Shown: positions 1 to 8,765 of the stretch, piece after piece
Layout: each line of letters starts with the position of its first letter
Numbering within the stretch: position 1 is the stretch's first letter
Origin: Acidipropionibacterium virtanenii
GTDB lineage: Bacteria > Actinomycetota > Actinomycetes > Propionibacteriales > Propionibacteriaceae
Direction of reading: 5' to 3'
Length of the DNA stretch: 64,000 bases
Assembly (NCBI RefSeq): GCF_003325455.1
Contig: NZ_CP025198.1
Coordinates: forward strand, 1,240,001 to 1,304,000
Made by a program: the position numbers and the translations under genes
Notes under the pieces: generated by a model
What the model was told of the DNA's origin: nothing
Databases searched by the model: none
Seen by the model: the letters and a program-made list of their open reading frames with translations, nothing else

Positions 1-622
1 GACGGGTGTCGACCCACACCACTGCTCTGGCCCGCTGGCAGACCCACACGATGAGCGGGTCGGAGGCGTTCGCGATCACCATCGGCCCGTCCTGGCCGGC
101 GGCCGCCAGGGCGGACCGCCAGTCGCGGCCGAGGAAGGTCAGTTCGTGATTGCGGTCGAGCTGGTCGCGGCTGAAGTTGAGCAGCACCAGTACCTCGGGA
201 TGCCCCAGTCGCACGGCATCGGCCACCACCCGCTCATCGGTCTCCAGGATCGCCACCGGGGCGTCGGGGGCCTGTCCCAGGGCCGAGACGATGCCGTGAT
301 GCAGGTTCGCCCCGTCGGCGTTGGTGACCACCTTGGTGCCGTCGTCCTTCAGCCCGGCGCGGACGGCCGCGGTGAGCATGTGGGTGGTGGTGGTCTTGCC
401 GTTGGTGCCGGTGACCGCGGCGATCCGCCGGGACGCGACGAGTTCGGCGAAGGCTCCAGGATCGAGCTTCGTGGTGATCTGGCCCCGGATCGAGGCTCCC
501 GACCCCCGGCCGGTCAGACGGGAGGCCAGGGCCGCCGCCCGTCCGGCGAGCAGCGCCGCCTCCAGCCGGGCGGAGTTTCGCGGCCGTCGTGGCCGCCGGG
601 GTGTACGGGTCGATCTCGTCAT
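1..622 (-). CDS. murT: MurT-like Mur ligase domain protein, 3' end beyond window
   Basis: Partial gene of about 207 codons whose C-terminal part lies outside the window. The reverse-strand translation carries the Mur ligase P-loop TGTNGKTTTT near residue 72, then NADGAN, ETDERVV and NFSRDQLDR. This is the MurT pattern rather than a MurC-F ligase. MurT is the ATP-using subunit of the MurT-GatD lipid II isoglutaminyl synthase, which amidates the D-Glu of the peptidoglycan stem peptide at the inner face of the membrane. The ATG at 622-620 is preferred; an in-frame ATG 12-15 bases upstream is possible. The start lies back to back with the mutasome cassette. The partner gatD is expected just outside the left edge but cannot be seen. 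Confidence 0.85.
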   Translation of the reverse strand, partial: MTRSTRTPRRPRRPRNSARLEAALLAGRAAALASRLTGRGSGASIRGQITTKLDPGAFAELVASRRIAAVTGTNGKTTTTHMLTAAVRAGLKDDGTKVVTNADGANLHHGIVSALGQAPDAPVAILETDERVVADAVRLGHPEVLVLLNFSRDQLDRNHELTFLGRDWRSALAAAGQDGPMVIANASDPLIVWVCQRARAVVWVDTR

Positions 623-680
623 GGGTCCCATCATGGCAGGACCGCGGGAACTGTCGGTGCGCGCTGGCAGTGTGCCCGCC

Positions 681-1337
681 ATGGACAGCAGGGCAGGAGG
701 GCGCGGCAACGATTCCCGGATCGCGGCCGCTCTGGCGCATCTTGCGGTGAGTCGCGGGACGGATCCCGTGGCCAACGGGTCTGAGGGAAGGGCCGTCCAC
801 CCGGGGTTGAGGAGACTCTTCCCGGGCGGGCTCCAGTCGGAGGTGTACACCCTGTCGGGGGCCGCGTCGGTGGGCCTGGGGCTGATGGTGGACGGCTGGT
901 GCGGGGTGGTCGGGCTGCCCGAGACCGGGATCGAGGCCGCCCGCGACTGGGGGGTCGAACTGTCCCGGCTGGTGCTGGTCCCCGACCCCGGCTCCTGGCT
1001 GGAGACCGTGGCCGCGCTCATCGAGGGGCTCGACGTCGTGATGGCGGCCGCACCGGCATCCATCACTGCGGCGGCTGCCCAGCGGCTGGTGGCCCGGCTG
1101 AGGGACCGTGGCGCCACCCTCGTGGTGCAGGGCGACTGGCCCGGGGCGCACGCCCGGATCGGCGCCCGGACTCTCGGCTGGCAGGGGCTGGGACGCGGTT
1201 ACGGGGCCCTGGAGTCCCAGCGTCTGGAGGTCACGGTGACCCGCCATCACTCCAGCAGGTCAGTCACCCTGGTGCGGGGAGACGGGGGTGTCGTCGAGGT
1301 CTCCGAGGACGCCATGGCAGGAGGACGCCGTGCCTGA
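681..1337 (+). CDS. imuA': ImuA'-like RecA/SulA-type mutasome accessory protein
   Basis: About 218 residues. It sits directly before the ImuB gene and DnaE2, which is the usual place of actinobacterial ImuA'. The sequence has the weak RecA-like strand pattern (SVGLGLMVDGWCGVVGLP, then ELSRLVLVPDP, then VAALIEGLDVVMAAAP) but no intact Walker A motif, as in other degenerate RecA-fold ImuA' proteins. The last codons overlap the imuB start (GTGCCTGA), which implies translational coupling. The start is uncertain: ATG 681 is chosen because the earlier ATGs at 621 and 633 overlap the murT start and none has a clear Shine-Dalgarno sequence. I saw no convincing LexA box upstream. The family link rests mainly on context. 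Confidence 0.7.
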   Translation: MDSRAGGRGNDSRIAAALAHLAVSRGTDPVANGSEGRAVHPGLRRLFPGGLQSEVYTLSGAASVGLGLMVDGWCGVVGLPETGIEAARDWGVELSRLVLVPDPGSWLETVAALIEGLDVVMAAAPASITAAAAQRLVARLRDRGATLVVQGDWPGAHARIGARTLGWQGLGRGYGALESQRLEVTVTRHHSSRSVTLVRGDGGVVEVSEDAMAGGRRA

Positions 1338-2901
1338 CATCCCGCGGGTGCTGCTGGCCCTGGTCCCCGACTGGACGATCCGGGCGGTCAGGATGAGCAC
1401 CGGTCACACCGATCCGGTCATCGTCGCCGAGAAGGGGAAGGTGGTGGCCCGCTGCGATCTCGCCGCCGCGGAGGGGGTGGAGGCCGGCCTGAGGGTGCGG
1501 GCCGCCCAGTTGCGTTGCCCGGAGGCCGTCGTCGTGCCCTACGACCACCGGGTCGAGGAGGAGTGCTTCGCGCCGGTGGTGACGGCGATCGAGCAGCAGG
1601 TGGCTCCCGCGGTCCATGTGGTGCGTCCCGGCGTCGCCGCAGTCCGGGCGGGCGGGGTGTCCCGGTTCTACGGCGGGGAGCGGGCGGCCGCGCAGCGGAT
1701 GCGGCAGGTGCTGGAGGCCCAGGGCCTGGAGGCCCGGGTGGGGATCGCCGACGGGCTGTTCGCAGCCGGGCAGGCCGCGCTGCGCGCCGAACCGGTCCGG
1801 ATCGTGCCGGCCGGTGGTTCTGAGGAGTTCCTGTCGGGTCTGGAGATCGGCGCCCTGGACGCCGGGGTGCGTCCCGGCCTCAACGATGACCGCGGCCCCT
1901 CGGATCTGGTGGGGGCGCTGCGCGGGCTCGGGCTGCGCACCCTGGGCCGGTTCGCGGCCCTCGATCATCAGAAGGTGGTGACGCGTTTCGGCCAGGACGG
2001 GGACCGCGCACACCGGCTCGCCGCCGGGATCGACGCCACCCCCCTGACCTCGCGGCGCCCACAGAGCGATGACGTCGTCGAGATCGCCTTCCCCGAACCC
2101 CTGGCTCTGGCCGAGCAGGTTGCCGCCGGGGTGGAGCCGCTCGCCTCCCGGATGCTCCAGGATCTCGGTCGGCGCGGGATGAGCTGCGACGAGGTACGGA
2201 TCGTGATCCGCTCCACCGAGGGCCTGAGTGAACAGGTGTGGCGGCATCCCTGGCAGTTCTCCTCGGCGGATCTGGTCTCCCGGGTGGTCTGGCAGCTGGG
2301 CGGGAGGCAGCACCGTGACGAGGACGAGGAGGCCTGCGGCGTCCCGGCGGGGGTGGAGGCCGTGCGCCTCGTCCCGACCGCCCGCCCGGCCGCCGAGCAT
2401 GCCGAGGGGCTGTTCGGCGCCCGTCCGGCCGAACATCTGATGCAGATCCTCACCCGCCTCCAGGACCGGCTCGGTCCCCGGGCCGTGCTCACCCCGGCGG
2501 TCGCCGGGGGGCGGCTGCTCAAGGAGCGCCGGCTGCTCACCCCCTTCGGCTCGCTGCCCGAGGAGCGCTCCCGCCCCGATCAGCCCTGGCCCGGCCGGCT
2601 GTCGGGGCCGGCCCCCGGCGTCGTCTTCGAGCAGTTGCGCCCGGTGCGGGTCCAGACCGCTGACGGCTCCCCGGCGCGGCCCTGCGAGCCGGGGGCGGGA
2701 GCCGGCCCGGAGTGGCTGACCACCCCCGCCGGTCAGCGCCGGAGGGTGATCGCCTGGGCCGGCCCGTGGCCGGTCCGGCAGCGCTGGTGGGGTGCCCAGG
2801 CCACCTCGGTGGACCGCTTCCAGCTGGTGACCGAGGATCAGCAGGCCTGGGTGCTGGCCGCCAGCGGCACATCCTGGTGGGCGGAGGCCCGCTATGACTA
2901 G
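1330..2901 (+). CDS. imuB: ImuB, inactive Y-family polymerase of the mutasome
   Basis: 523 residues beginning at GTG 1330 after a good ribosome site (GGAGGAC). In mycobacteria ImuB is a catalytically dead Y-family polymerase that bridges ImuA', DnaE2 and the beta clamp during SOS mutagenesis. The N-terminal palm-like half (PRVLLALVPDWTIRAV, then LRVRAAQLRCPEAVVVPYD) lacks the acidic catalytic triad of DinB. The middle has the helix-hairpin-helix region (LGLRTLGRFAAL) and the little-finger domain follows. The final codons are 34 bp before dnaE2. All three genes read in one direction and almost certainly form one operon. Confidence 0.88.
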   Translation: MPDIPRVLLALVPDWTIRAVRMSTGHTDPVIVAEKGKVVARCDLAAAEGVEAGLRVRAAQLRCPEAVVVPYDHRVEEECFAPVVTAIEQQVAPAVHVVRPGVAAVRAGGVSRFYGGERAAAQRMRQVLEAQGLEARVGIADGLFAAGQAALRAEPVRIVPAGGSEEFLSGLEIGALDAGVRPGLNDDRGPSDLVGALRGLGLRTLGRFAALDHQKVVTRFGQDGDRAHRLAAGIDATPLTSRRPQSDDVVEIAFPEPLALAEQVAAGVEPLASRMLQDLGRRGMSCDEVRIVIRSTEGLSEQVWRHPWQFSSADLVSRVVWQLGGRQHRDEDEEACGVPAGVEAVRLVPTARPAAEHAEGLFGARPAEHLMQILTRLQDRLGPRAVLTPAVAGGRLLKERRLLTPFGSLPEERSRPDQPWPGRLSGPAPGVVFEQLRPVRVQTADGSPARPCEPGAGAGPEWLTTPAGQRRRVIAWAGPWPVRQRWWGAQATSVDRFQLVTEDQQAWVLAASGTSWWAEARYD

Positions 2902-2934
2902 CCGCATGGCCGGTTCCGGGGCCGGGGGACCGTC

Positions 2935-5900
2935 GTGAGCTATGACAATCCGCCCATCTCCTGGTCGGAGCTGGAGCACCGGATCCAGGGAGGCGCCCCG
3001 ACGGAGGGTTCCGACGGCCCGGCGTACTCGCGCAGGCGCCGCCCCGTCACTCGACACCCGACCCCTCCGGCGGGACCGGTGGTGCCTTACGCGGAGCTGC
3101 ACTGCCACTCCCATTACAGCTTCCTGGACGGTGCCTCCAGCCCCGAGGAGCTGGTGCACAGGGCTGTGGAGCTGGGCCTGGAGGCTCTGGCGCTCACCGA
3201 CCACGACGGCCTCTACGGGGTGGTGCGGATGGCTGAGGCGGCCGAGGCTTACGGACTGCCCACCATCATCGGCGCCGAGCTGTCGATCGGCCTGCCCGCT
3301 CCGCAGAACGGTGTCGCCGATCCGGCCGGCAGCCACCTGCTGGTGCTGGCCCGAGGGGCCGAGGGCTACCGCAGACTGGCCGGTGCCATGACCGACGCGT
3401 ACCTGAGCGACGGGGCGGAGAAGGGGCGCCCGATCTACGATCTGGATGCCCTGGCCGAGCAGGCCGGCGGCCACTGGATCATCCTCACCGGCTGCCGCAA
3501 GGGGCTGGTGCGCCGAGGACTGGCCCACGGCGTCGAGGAGGCGGACCGTCAGCTGCATCGGCTGACCGATCTGTTCGGCGACGACAACGTGGCCGTGGAA
3601 CTGACCGATCATCGGCGCCCCCGCGACACCCGCGACAATGACCTGCTGGCCGGCCTGGCCCGGACGCAGGGCCTGCCGGTGGTCGCCACCAGCGCTGCCC
3701 ACTACGCCACCCCCGACCGGTTCGAGCTGTCCTGCGCGCTGGCCGCGGTGCGCGCCCGGCGCAGCCTCGATGAGATCGACGGCTGGCTGCCCGCCGGTCC
3801 GGTGGCCCGGCTGCGCAGCGGAGTGGAGATGGCCGGGCTGTTCTCCCGTTACCCGGATGCGGTGGCCAACACCGTGGAGATCGCCGAGCAGACCCGGTTC
3901 TCGCTGCGCTCCAGCCGGCCCCGGATGCCCGACCAGGAGGTGCCGGACGGCCACACCCCGATGAGCTGGCTGCGGCACCTGGCCGAGCAGGGCCGCCTGG
4001 ACCGTTACGGGGAGGACCGCGAGGCCGCCGCCAGGATCGCCTCGGAACTCGATGTCATCGAGGCGAAGGGATTCGCCGGGTATTTCCTCATCGTCCACGA
4101 CATCGTCAGTTTTGCCCGCAGCCGTGGAATCCTCTACCAGGGACGGGGATCGGCGGCGGCCTCCGCGGTCTGCTATGTGCTGGGAATCACGGTGGTCGAT
4201 CCGGTCTTCTACGGCCTTCCCTTCGAGAGATTCCTCTCGGCGCTGCGTGATGAGGAGCCCGATATCGACGTCGATTTCGACGCTCGGCGCCGCGAGGAGG
4301 TGATCCAGTACGTCTACCGTCGATACGGCCGGCGCAACGCCGCCCAGGTGGCCAACGTCATCACCTACCGGCCCAGGAATGCGATCCGCGACATGGCCAG
4401 GGCGCTGGGGCATTCCCAGGGTCAGCAGGACGCCTGGACCAGGCAGGTGGAGAGATGGGGGACACGGATCAGCGACGACTCGTCGGGGCCTGAGTCGTCA
4501 GGGTCGGGGTCGTCGGGGCCCGGGGAGCCGGCGGCCGACGCCATTCCCGCTCCGGTGCGCGATCTGGCCGGCCAACTGCTGGGGACCCCGCGGCACCTGG
4601 GCATCCACTCGGCCGGCATGGTGCTCACCCACGACCCGGTGGGGCTGGTCTGCCCGATCGAGCCGGCCAGAATGGCCGGGCGCACCGTCCTGCAGTGGGA
4701 CAAGGAGGACTGCGCCTGGATGGGGCTGGTGAAGTTCGACCTGCTCGGGCTCGGCATGCTGGCCGCTCTGCAGCACACCTTCGACCTGACCGCCGAGCAC
4801 TGCGGGCAGCGATGGACGATGGAGACGATCCCGCGTAACGAACCGGGCGTCTACGACATGCTGTGCCGGGCCGACACCATCGGCGTCTTCCAGGTGGAGA
4901 GCCGCGCCCAGATGGGCACCCTGCCCAGGTTGCGGCCCCGTTCCTTCTACGACCTGGCGGTGGAGATCGGGCTGATCCGCCCCGGCCCGGTCCAGGGCGG
5001 GGCGGTGCACCCCTATATCCGGCGGCGCACCGGCCGCGACCCGGTGACCTACCCGCACCCCCTGCTGGAACCGGTGCTGCGCCGCACCCTGGGGATCCCG
5101 CTGTTCCAGGAGCAGCTCATGCAGATGGCCACCACGGTGGGCGGCTGCACCCCGGGCGACGCCGACCTGCTGCGCCGCGCGATGGGGTCGAAGCGCGGCG
5201 TGGAGAAGATCGATTCCCTGCGCGAGAAGATGTTCTCCGGAATGGCCGCCAACGGCATTGGTGATGACACCGCCCAGGAGATATACAATCGCATCGAATC
5301 CTTCGCGAATTTCGGTTTCGCGGAGTCTCATGCGCTGAGTTTCGCGGTGCTGGTCTATGCCAGTTCATGGCTGAAACTCCATTATCCGGCGGCCTATCTG
5401 GCCGGTCTGCTGCGCTCCCAGCCGATGGGCTTCTACGCCCCGGCGACCCTGGTCGCCGACGCCCGCAGGCACGGGGTGCGGGTACTGCCGCCCGATCTGG
5501 CCCTCTCGGGTCTTCATGCCGGGCTGGAGCCGTTGGGCGACTCCCCGGCCGAGCCCCTGGACGGCGCCGGCCGCGGGATGGCGGACTGCCTGCGCAATCA
5601 CGCCGAGGCCGAGATCGGGCTCTTCGATCCCGGGGCCCCCGACCGCTCCGCCGCTCATCGCCGTGACGGCGGTCTCGCGGTGCGCCTGGGGCTGGCCGAC
5701 GTCTCTGCGATCTCCGAGGAGACCGCAGACCGGATCATCGCCGAGCGGGACCGCGGGCCCTTCACCGGGATGGACGATCTGGTGCGGCGCACCGGCCTGG
5801 ACGGCGACCAGCTGGAGGCCCTGTCGCTGGCCGGGGTCTTCGACGCTCTGGTCGGTTCGCGTCGCGGGGCCCTGTGGCAGGCGGGACAGATGTACGGGGT

Positions 5901-6369
5901 GGCCCCGGGCCAGCTCGGCATCGAGGTGCCCAGTCAACCGCCGCTGCTGCCCGAGCCGACCGCCGTGGAACTGCTGGGCCACGACCTTCGCGCCACCGGG
6001 ATCAGCACGCAGGATCATCCGCTGCGGCATCTGCGCGCCTTTCTCGCACGGCGCGGGGTGGTGCCCGTCGAGGAGTTGCTCGCGGTGGTTCCCGGCCGGC
6101 GGATCGAGGTGGCCGGGGTGGTGACCCACCGGCAGCGCCCGGCCACCGCCGGTGGAATCACCTTCATCAATCTGGAGGACGAGACCGGCCTGCTCAACGT
6201 CATCGTGACCCCGGGGGCCTGGAAGCACTACCGGCAGGTGGCACGCACGTCATCGGCGATGATCGTGCGGGGCATCCTGGAGCGCAATGATTCGGTGATG
6301 AACCTCTACGCCGACCGGCTGGAGAGGCTGCAGTTGAGTGTGGTCGTCTCCTCCCGGGACTTCCGCTGA
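2935..6369 (+). CDS. dnaE2: Error-prone DNA polymerase III alpha subunit DnaE2
   Basis: 1144 residues, start GTG 2935. DnaE2 performs damage-tolerant, mutagenic synthesis with ImuA' and ImuB. The N-terminal PHP domain starts at AELHCHSHYSFLDGASS (about residue 52). The polymerase active site PDIDVDFDARRREE is near residue 441, and the OB-fold (GVVTHRQRPATAGGITFINL) is near the C-terminus. The length fits the DnaE2 group (about 1050-1150) rather than DnaE1. A Ser/Gly/Pro-rich stretch of about 20 residues (nt 4474-4540) interrupts the palm/fingers region and looks like a lineage-specific insertion. A GC palindrome just after the stop may help end transcription toward the convergent permease. 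Confidence 0.95.
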   Translation: MSYDNPPISWSELEHRIQGGAPTEGSDGPAYSRRRRPVTRHPTPPAGPVVPYAELHCHSHYSFLDGASSPEELVHRAVELGLEALALTDHDGLYGVVRMAEAAEAYGLPTIIGAELSIGLPAPQNGVADPAGSHLLVLARGAEGYRRLAGAMTDAYLSDGAEKGRPIYDLDALAEQAGGHWIILTGCRKGLVRRGLAHGVEEADRQLHRLTDLFGDDNVAVELTDHRRPRDTRDNDLLAGLARTQGLPVVATSAAHYATPDRFELSCALAAVRARRSLDEIDGWLPAGPVARLRSGVEMAGLFSRYPDAVANTVEIAEQTRFSLRSSRPRMPDQEVPDGHTPMSWLRHLAEQGRLDRYGEDREAAARIASELDVIEAKGFAGYFLIVHDIVSFARSRGILYQGRGSAAASAVCYVLGITVVDPVFYGLPFERFLSALRDEEPDIDVDFDARRREEVIQYVYRRYGRRNAAQVANVITYRPRNAIRDMARALGHSQGQQDAWTRQVERWGTRISDDSSGPESSGSGSSGPGEPAADAIPAPVRDLAGQLLGTPRHLGIHSAGMVLTHDPVGLVCPIEPARMAGRTVLQWDKEDCAWMGLVKFDLLGLGMLAALQHTFDLTAEHCGQRWTMETIPRNEPGVYDMLCRADTIGVFQVESRAQMGTLPRLRPRSFYDLAVEIGLIRPGPVQGGAVHPYIRRRTGRDPVTYPHPLLEPVLRRTLGIPLFQEQLMQMATTVGGCTPGDADLLRRAMGSKRGVEKIDSLREKMFSGMAANGIGDDTAQEIYNRIESFANFGFAESHALSFAVLVYASSWLKLHYPAAYLAGLLRSQPMGFYAPATLVADARRHGVRVLPPDLALSGLHAGLEPLGDSPAEPLDGAGRGMADCLRNHAEAEIGLFDPGAPDRSAAHRRDGGLAVRLGLADVSAISEETADRIIAERDRGPFTGMDDLVRRTGLDGDQLEALSLAGVFDALVGSRRGALWQAGQMYGVAPGQLGIEVPSQPPLLPEPTAVELLGHDLRATGISTQDHPLRHLRAFLARRGVVPVEELLAVVPGRRIEVAGVVTHRQRPATAGGITFINLEDETGLLNVIVTPGAWKHYRQVARTSSAMIVRGILERNDSVMNLYADRLERLQLSVVVSSRDFR

Positions 6370-6419
6370 GGCCGCGCGGCCGGGGGCTCCGGCGTCTCAA
6401 CGCCACGTCGACATGGAGG

Positions 6420-8309
6420 TCAGAGCACCTCGACCATGTGCACGATGGCGACCACCACCGCCACGGCGGTGAGGCCGTAGCCCACTGACAACAGGCTCAG
6501 CGGCATCCGGATAGCGGCGCCGAAGCGCGCCCAGACGGGCAGCTTGTCGCGCGGCACGGCGTCCCAGGACTGCTCGACGGCGTCGGCCCGCGACAGAGCC
6601 CGGTGGGAGACGACGATGCCGGGGACCGGGACGAGCATGAACAGCCACACCAGACCGGTCGACATGTCCTTGACGTCGATGACGCCGATCAGTGCGAGCA
6701 CCACCTCGGCCAGCACCACGATTCCCGCCAGGACGGTGAGGACGACCGCCGCCCAGTGGTGCCGGATCGGTGCTGCGGCGTCTCCCGGAACCTGGGCGCC
6801 GCTCTTCTCGTCGCCGAAGTTGGCGGCGACACTGAGCTCGTGTCCCTCGATTCGGACCCTGGAGTGCAGGTAGGAGTAGCCGAAGTAGACGACGAAGCCG
6901 ACCAGCAGCCACACCACGAACCGCAACCAGGTCTCGACCGCCAGATTGCTCATCAGCCACAGACACAGGACGCCGGAGATGATCGGCAGCACGGGGGAGA
7001 AGGGCACGGTGAATCCGCGCTTGAGATCGGGGTAGCGCTTGCGCTGCACCGGGATGGAGAAGCTCACCAGCACGAAGGCGCTCAGGGTGCCGATATTGAT
7101 CATCTCCGAGAGCTGGTCGACGTCGGCCAGGGCGGCGACGATCGCCACGATGATGCCGCAGAGGATCTGAAGCCTGGCCGGGGTGCCGCGCTTCGAGGTA
7201 TGGGACGCCTGACGGGGCAGCAGGCCATCGCGGCACATGGAGAACACGACGCGGGTCAGGCCGAGCAGCAGTACCATGACCACCGTCGTCAGCCCGATGA
7301 GGATACCGATCGTGATGAGGGTCCCCACCCAGTTGGCTCCCACCAGCTTGAAGGCGGTGGCCAGGGAGACGTCCTTCTGCTTGGCCATCTCCTTGTAAGA
7401 GACCATGCCGGTGACGACGATGGTCACGGCCACGTAGAGGACGGAGACCAGCGCCAGGCCGCCGAAGATGCCGCGGGGCAGGGTCTTCTGCGGGTCCTTG
7501 GCCTCCTCGGCGGTGGTGGCGACGATGTCGAATCCGACGAAGGCGAAGAACACCAGGGCTGCGGCACCCAGCAGGCCGTAGGCGCCGTAGCGGGTGGGTT
7601 CGGCTCCGGACAGGAAGGAGAACAGGCTCTGGCCCATGACGCCGGTGGCCGAGCCGGAGGGCACCGCCTCCGAGGGCGGAAAGAAGGGCGTGAAGTTCGA
7701 GGCCTTCACGTAGAAGGCGCCGGCCACGATGATGAACAGGGTGACGGTGATCTTGATGGCGGTGAGGATGCCGTTGACCCGGGAGGTCAGCTTGGTGCCC
7801 AGTACCAGCAGGGTGGTGAAGAAGGCCACGATGACCGCGGGCGGCCAGGAGACCGCGACCCCGCCGATGTGGAACTCGGTGGCGATGTCGACGTGGAGGA
7901 ATTCGAAGACGTTCTGGAGGTAGATGCCCCAGTACTTCGAGATGACCGAGGCGGCCATCAGCATCTCGAGGATGAGATCCCAGCCGATCACCCATGCGAG
8001 CAACTCGCCCAGGGACAGGTAGGAGAAGGTGTAGGCCGAGCCGGAGACCGGTACCGACGAGGCGAACTCGGCGTAGTTCATCACCGCCAGGCCGCAGACC
8101 AGGGCGGCGAGGATGAAGGAGATGATGACCGAGGGGCCCGCGTAATCGGCGGCCGCCTGGGCGCCGACCGAGAAGATGCCCGCTCCCACGGCGACGGCCA
8201 CGCCCATGACGGCGATGTCCATCGCCCCGAGTTCGCGTTTGAGACTGCGCTCCGGGTCGCCGAGATCCTCCTCGACCTGGTGCAGGCCCTTCTTGACCAG
8301 CAACGACAT
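6420..8309 (-). CDS. APC-family amino acid permease (CAT/YfnA type)
   Basis: 629 residues, a multi-pass inner-membrane amino acid/cation symporter. The first helix motif VAVAVGAGIFSVGAQAAADY and the later FFAFVGFDIVATTAEEAKDP are hallmarks of the cationic amino acid transporter group of the APC superfamily. About 14 hydrophobic segments are visible, including two extra helices after residue 510, which is longer than simple 12-helix APC members. The N-terminal cytoplasmic leader contains the typical SLKRELGAMDIAVMG. Substrate is not predictable from sequence. The gene converges with dnaE2 and its 5' end faces the CRISPR island; no partner gene is evident. Confidence 0.9.
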   Translation of the reverse strand: MSLLVKKGLHQVEEDLGDPERSLKRELGAMDIAVMGVAVAVGAGIFSVGAQAAADYAGPSVIISFILAALVCGLAVMNYAEFASSVPVSGSAYTFSYLSLGELLAWVIGWDLILEMLMAASVISKYWGIYLQNVFEFLHVDIATEFHIGGVAVSWPPAVIVAFFTTLLVLGTKLTSRVNGILTAIKITVTLFIIVAGAFYVKASNFTPFFPPSEAVPSGSATGVMGQSLFSFLSGAEPTRYGAYGLLGAAALVFFAFVGFDIVATTAEEAKDPQKTLPRGIFGGLALVSVLYVAVTIVVTGMVSYKEMAKQKDVSLATAFKLVGANWVGTLITIGILIGLTTVVMVLLLGLTRVVFSMCRDGLLPRQASHTSKRGTPARLQILCGIIVAIVAALADVDQLSEMINIGTLSAFVLVSFSIPVQRKRYPDLKRGFTVPFSPVLPIISGVLCLWLMSNLAVETWLRFVVWLLVGFVVYFGYSYLHSRVRIEGHELSVAANFGDEKSGAQVPGDAAAPIRHHWAAVVLTVLAGIVVLAEVVLALIGVIDVKDMSTGLVWLFMLVPVPGIVVSHRALSRADAVEQSWDAVPRDKLPVWARFGAAIRMPLSLLSVGYGLTAVAVVVAIVHMVEVL

Positions 8310-8413
8310 ACGCGTCTTCCTCCTGCGTTCCTAGGGCCCGGCAACGGTCGGACCAGTGGGGCAGCCTATCGGCCACACACGGCCGGTCGGGACGATGCGT
8401 CCAGCATGTGGAC

Positions 8414-8734
8414 GTCGGCCGGATTGCTGCGCCGCGTGCCTCTGATCGGGATCTGGTCGATGACGATCGCCCCGGCGTCGGCGGGCATGCAGCCGTCGAT
8501 GAGGGAGCTTTTCCCGGATCCGGCGACCCCGCACAGCACGCCCAGTGGGAGGTTCGCCGAGACGTCGCGGAGGGTGTGCAGCTTCGCGTGGCTGATCGCG
8601 ATGCCGCCGGTAGACCCGGACCTCGTCCTTGAGGATGTGACCGAGATGACCAGGCAGCTCCCGGTGAGGGCTTCCGAGGAACACAGGCCCTTGACGTCCC
8701 CCTGGTAGCAGATCCGCCCACCGGCGTGCTCGGC
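8414..8734 (-). pseudogene. Internal fragment of a UvrA-like (UvrA2/drug-resistance) ABC protein
   Basis: About 107 codons in one frame, with no proper start or end. The translation carries a UvrA-type second ATPase segment: GGRICYQGDVKGL, then a linker, then LRDVSANLPLGVL, the Walker A VAGSGKSSLID and IVIDQIPIRGTRRSNPAD. This matches the central part of UvrA paralogues linked to drug efflux or DNA-drug repair. A full gene would be about 750-800 codons, so both ends are missing. The 5' side is cut where the CRISPR array begins and the 3' side dissolves before the permease. It cannot make a working protein. Confidence 0.75.
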
Positions 8735-8765
8735 GGGCGCCGACCAGTTGGCATCGACTCGATTG

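Noticed and set aside
1264-4413. Open frame of over 1000 codons on the minus strand opposite imuB and dnaE2
   Set aside because: High-GC shadow of the real plus-strand genes; the composition is Gly/Pro/Arg/His-rich and no domain is visible.
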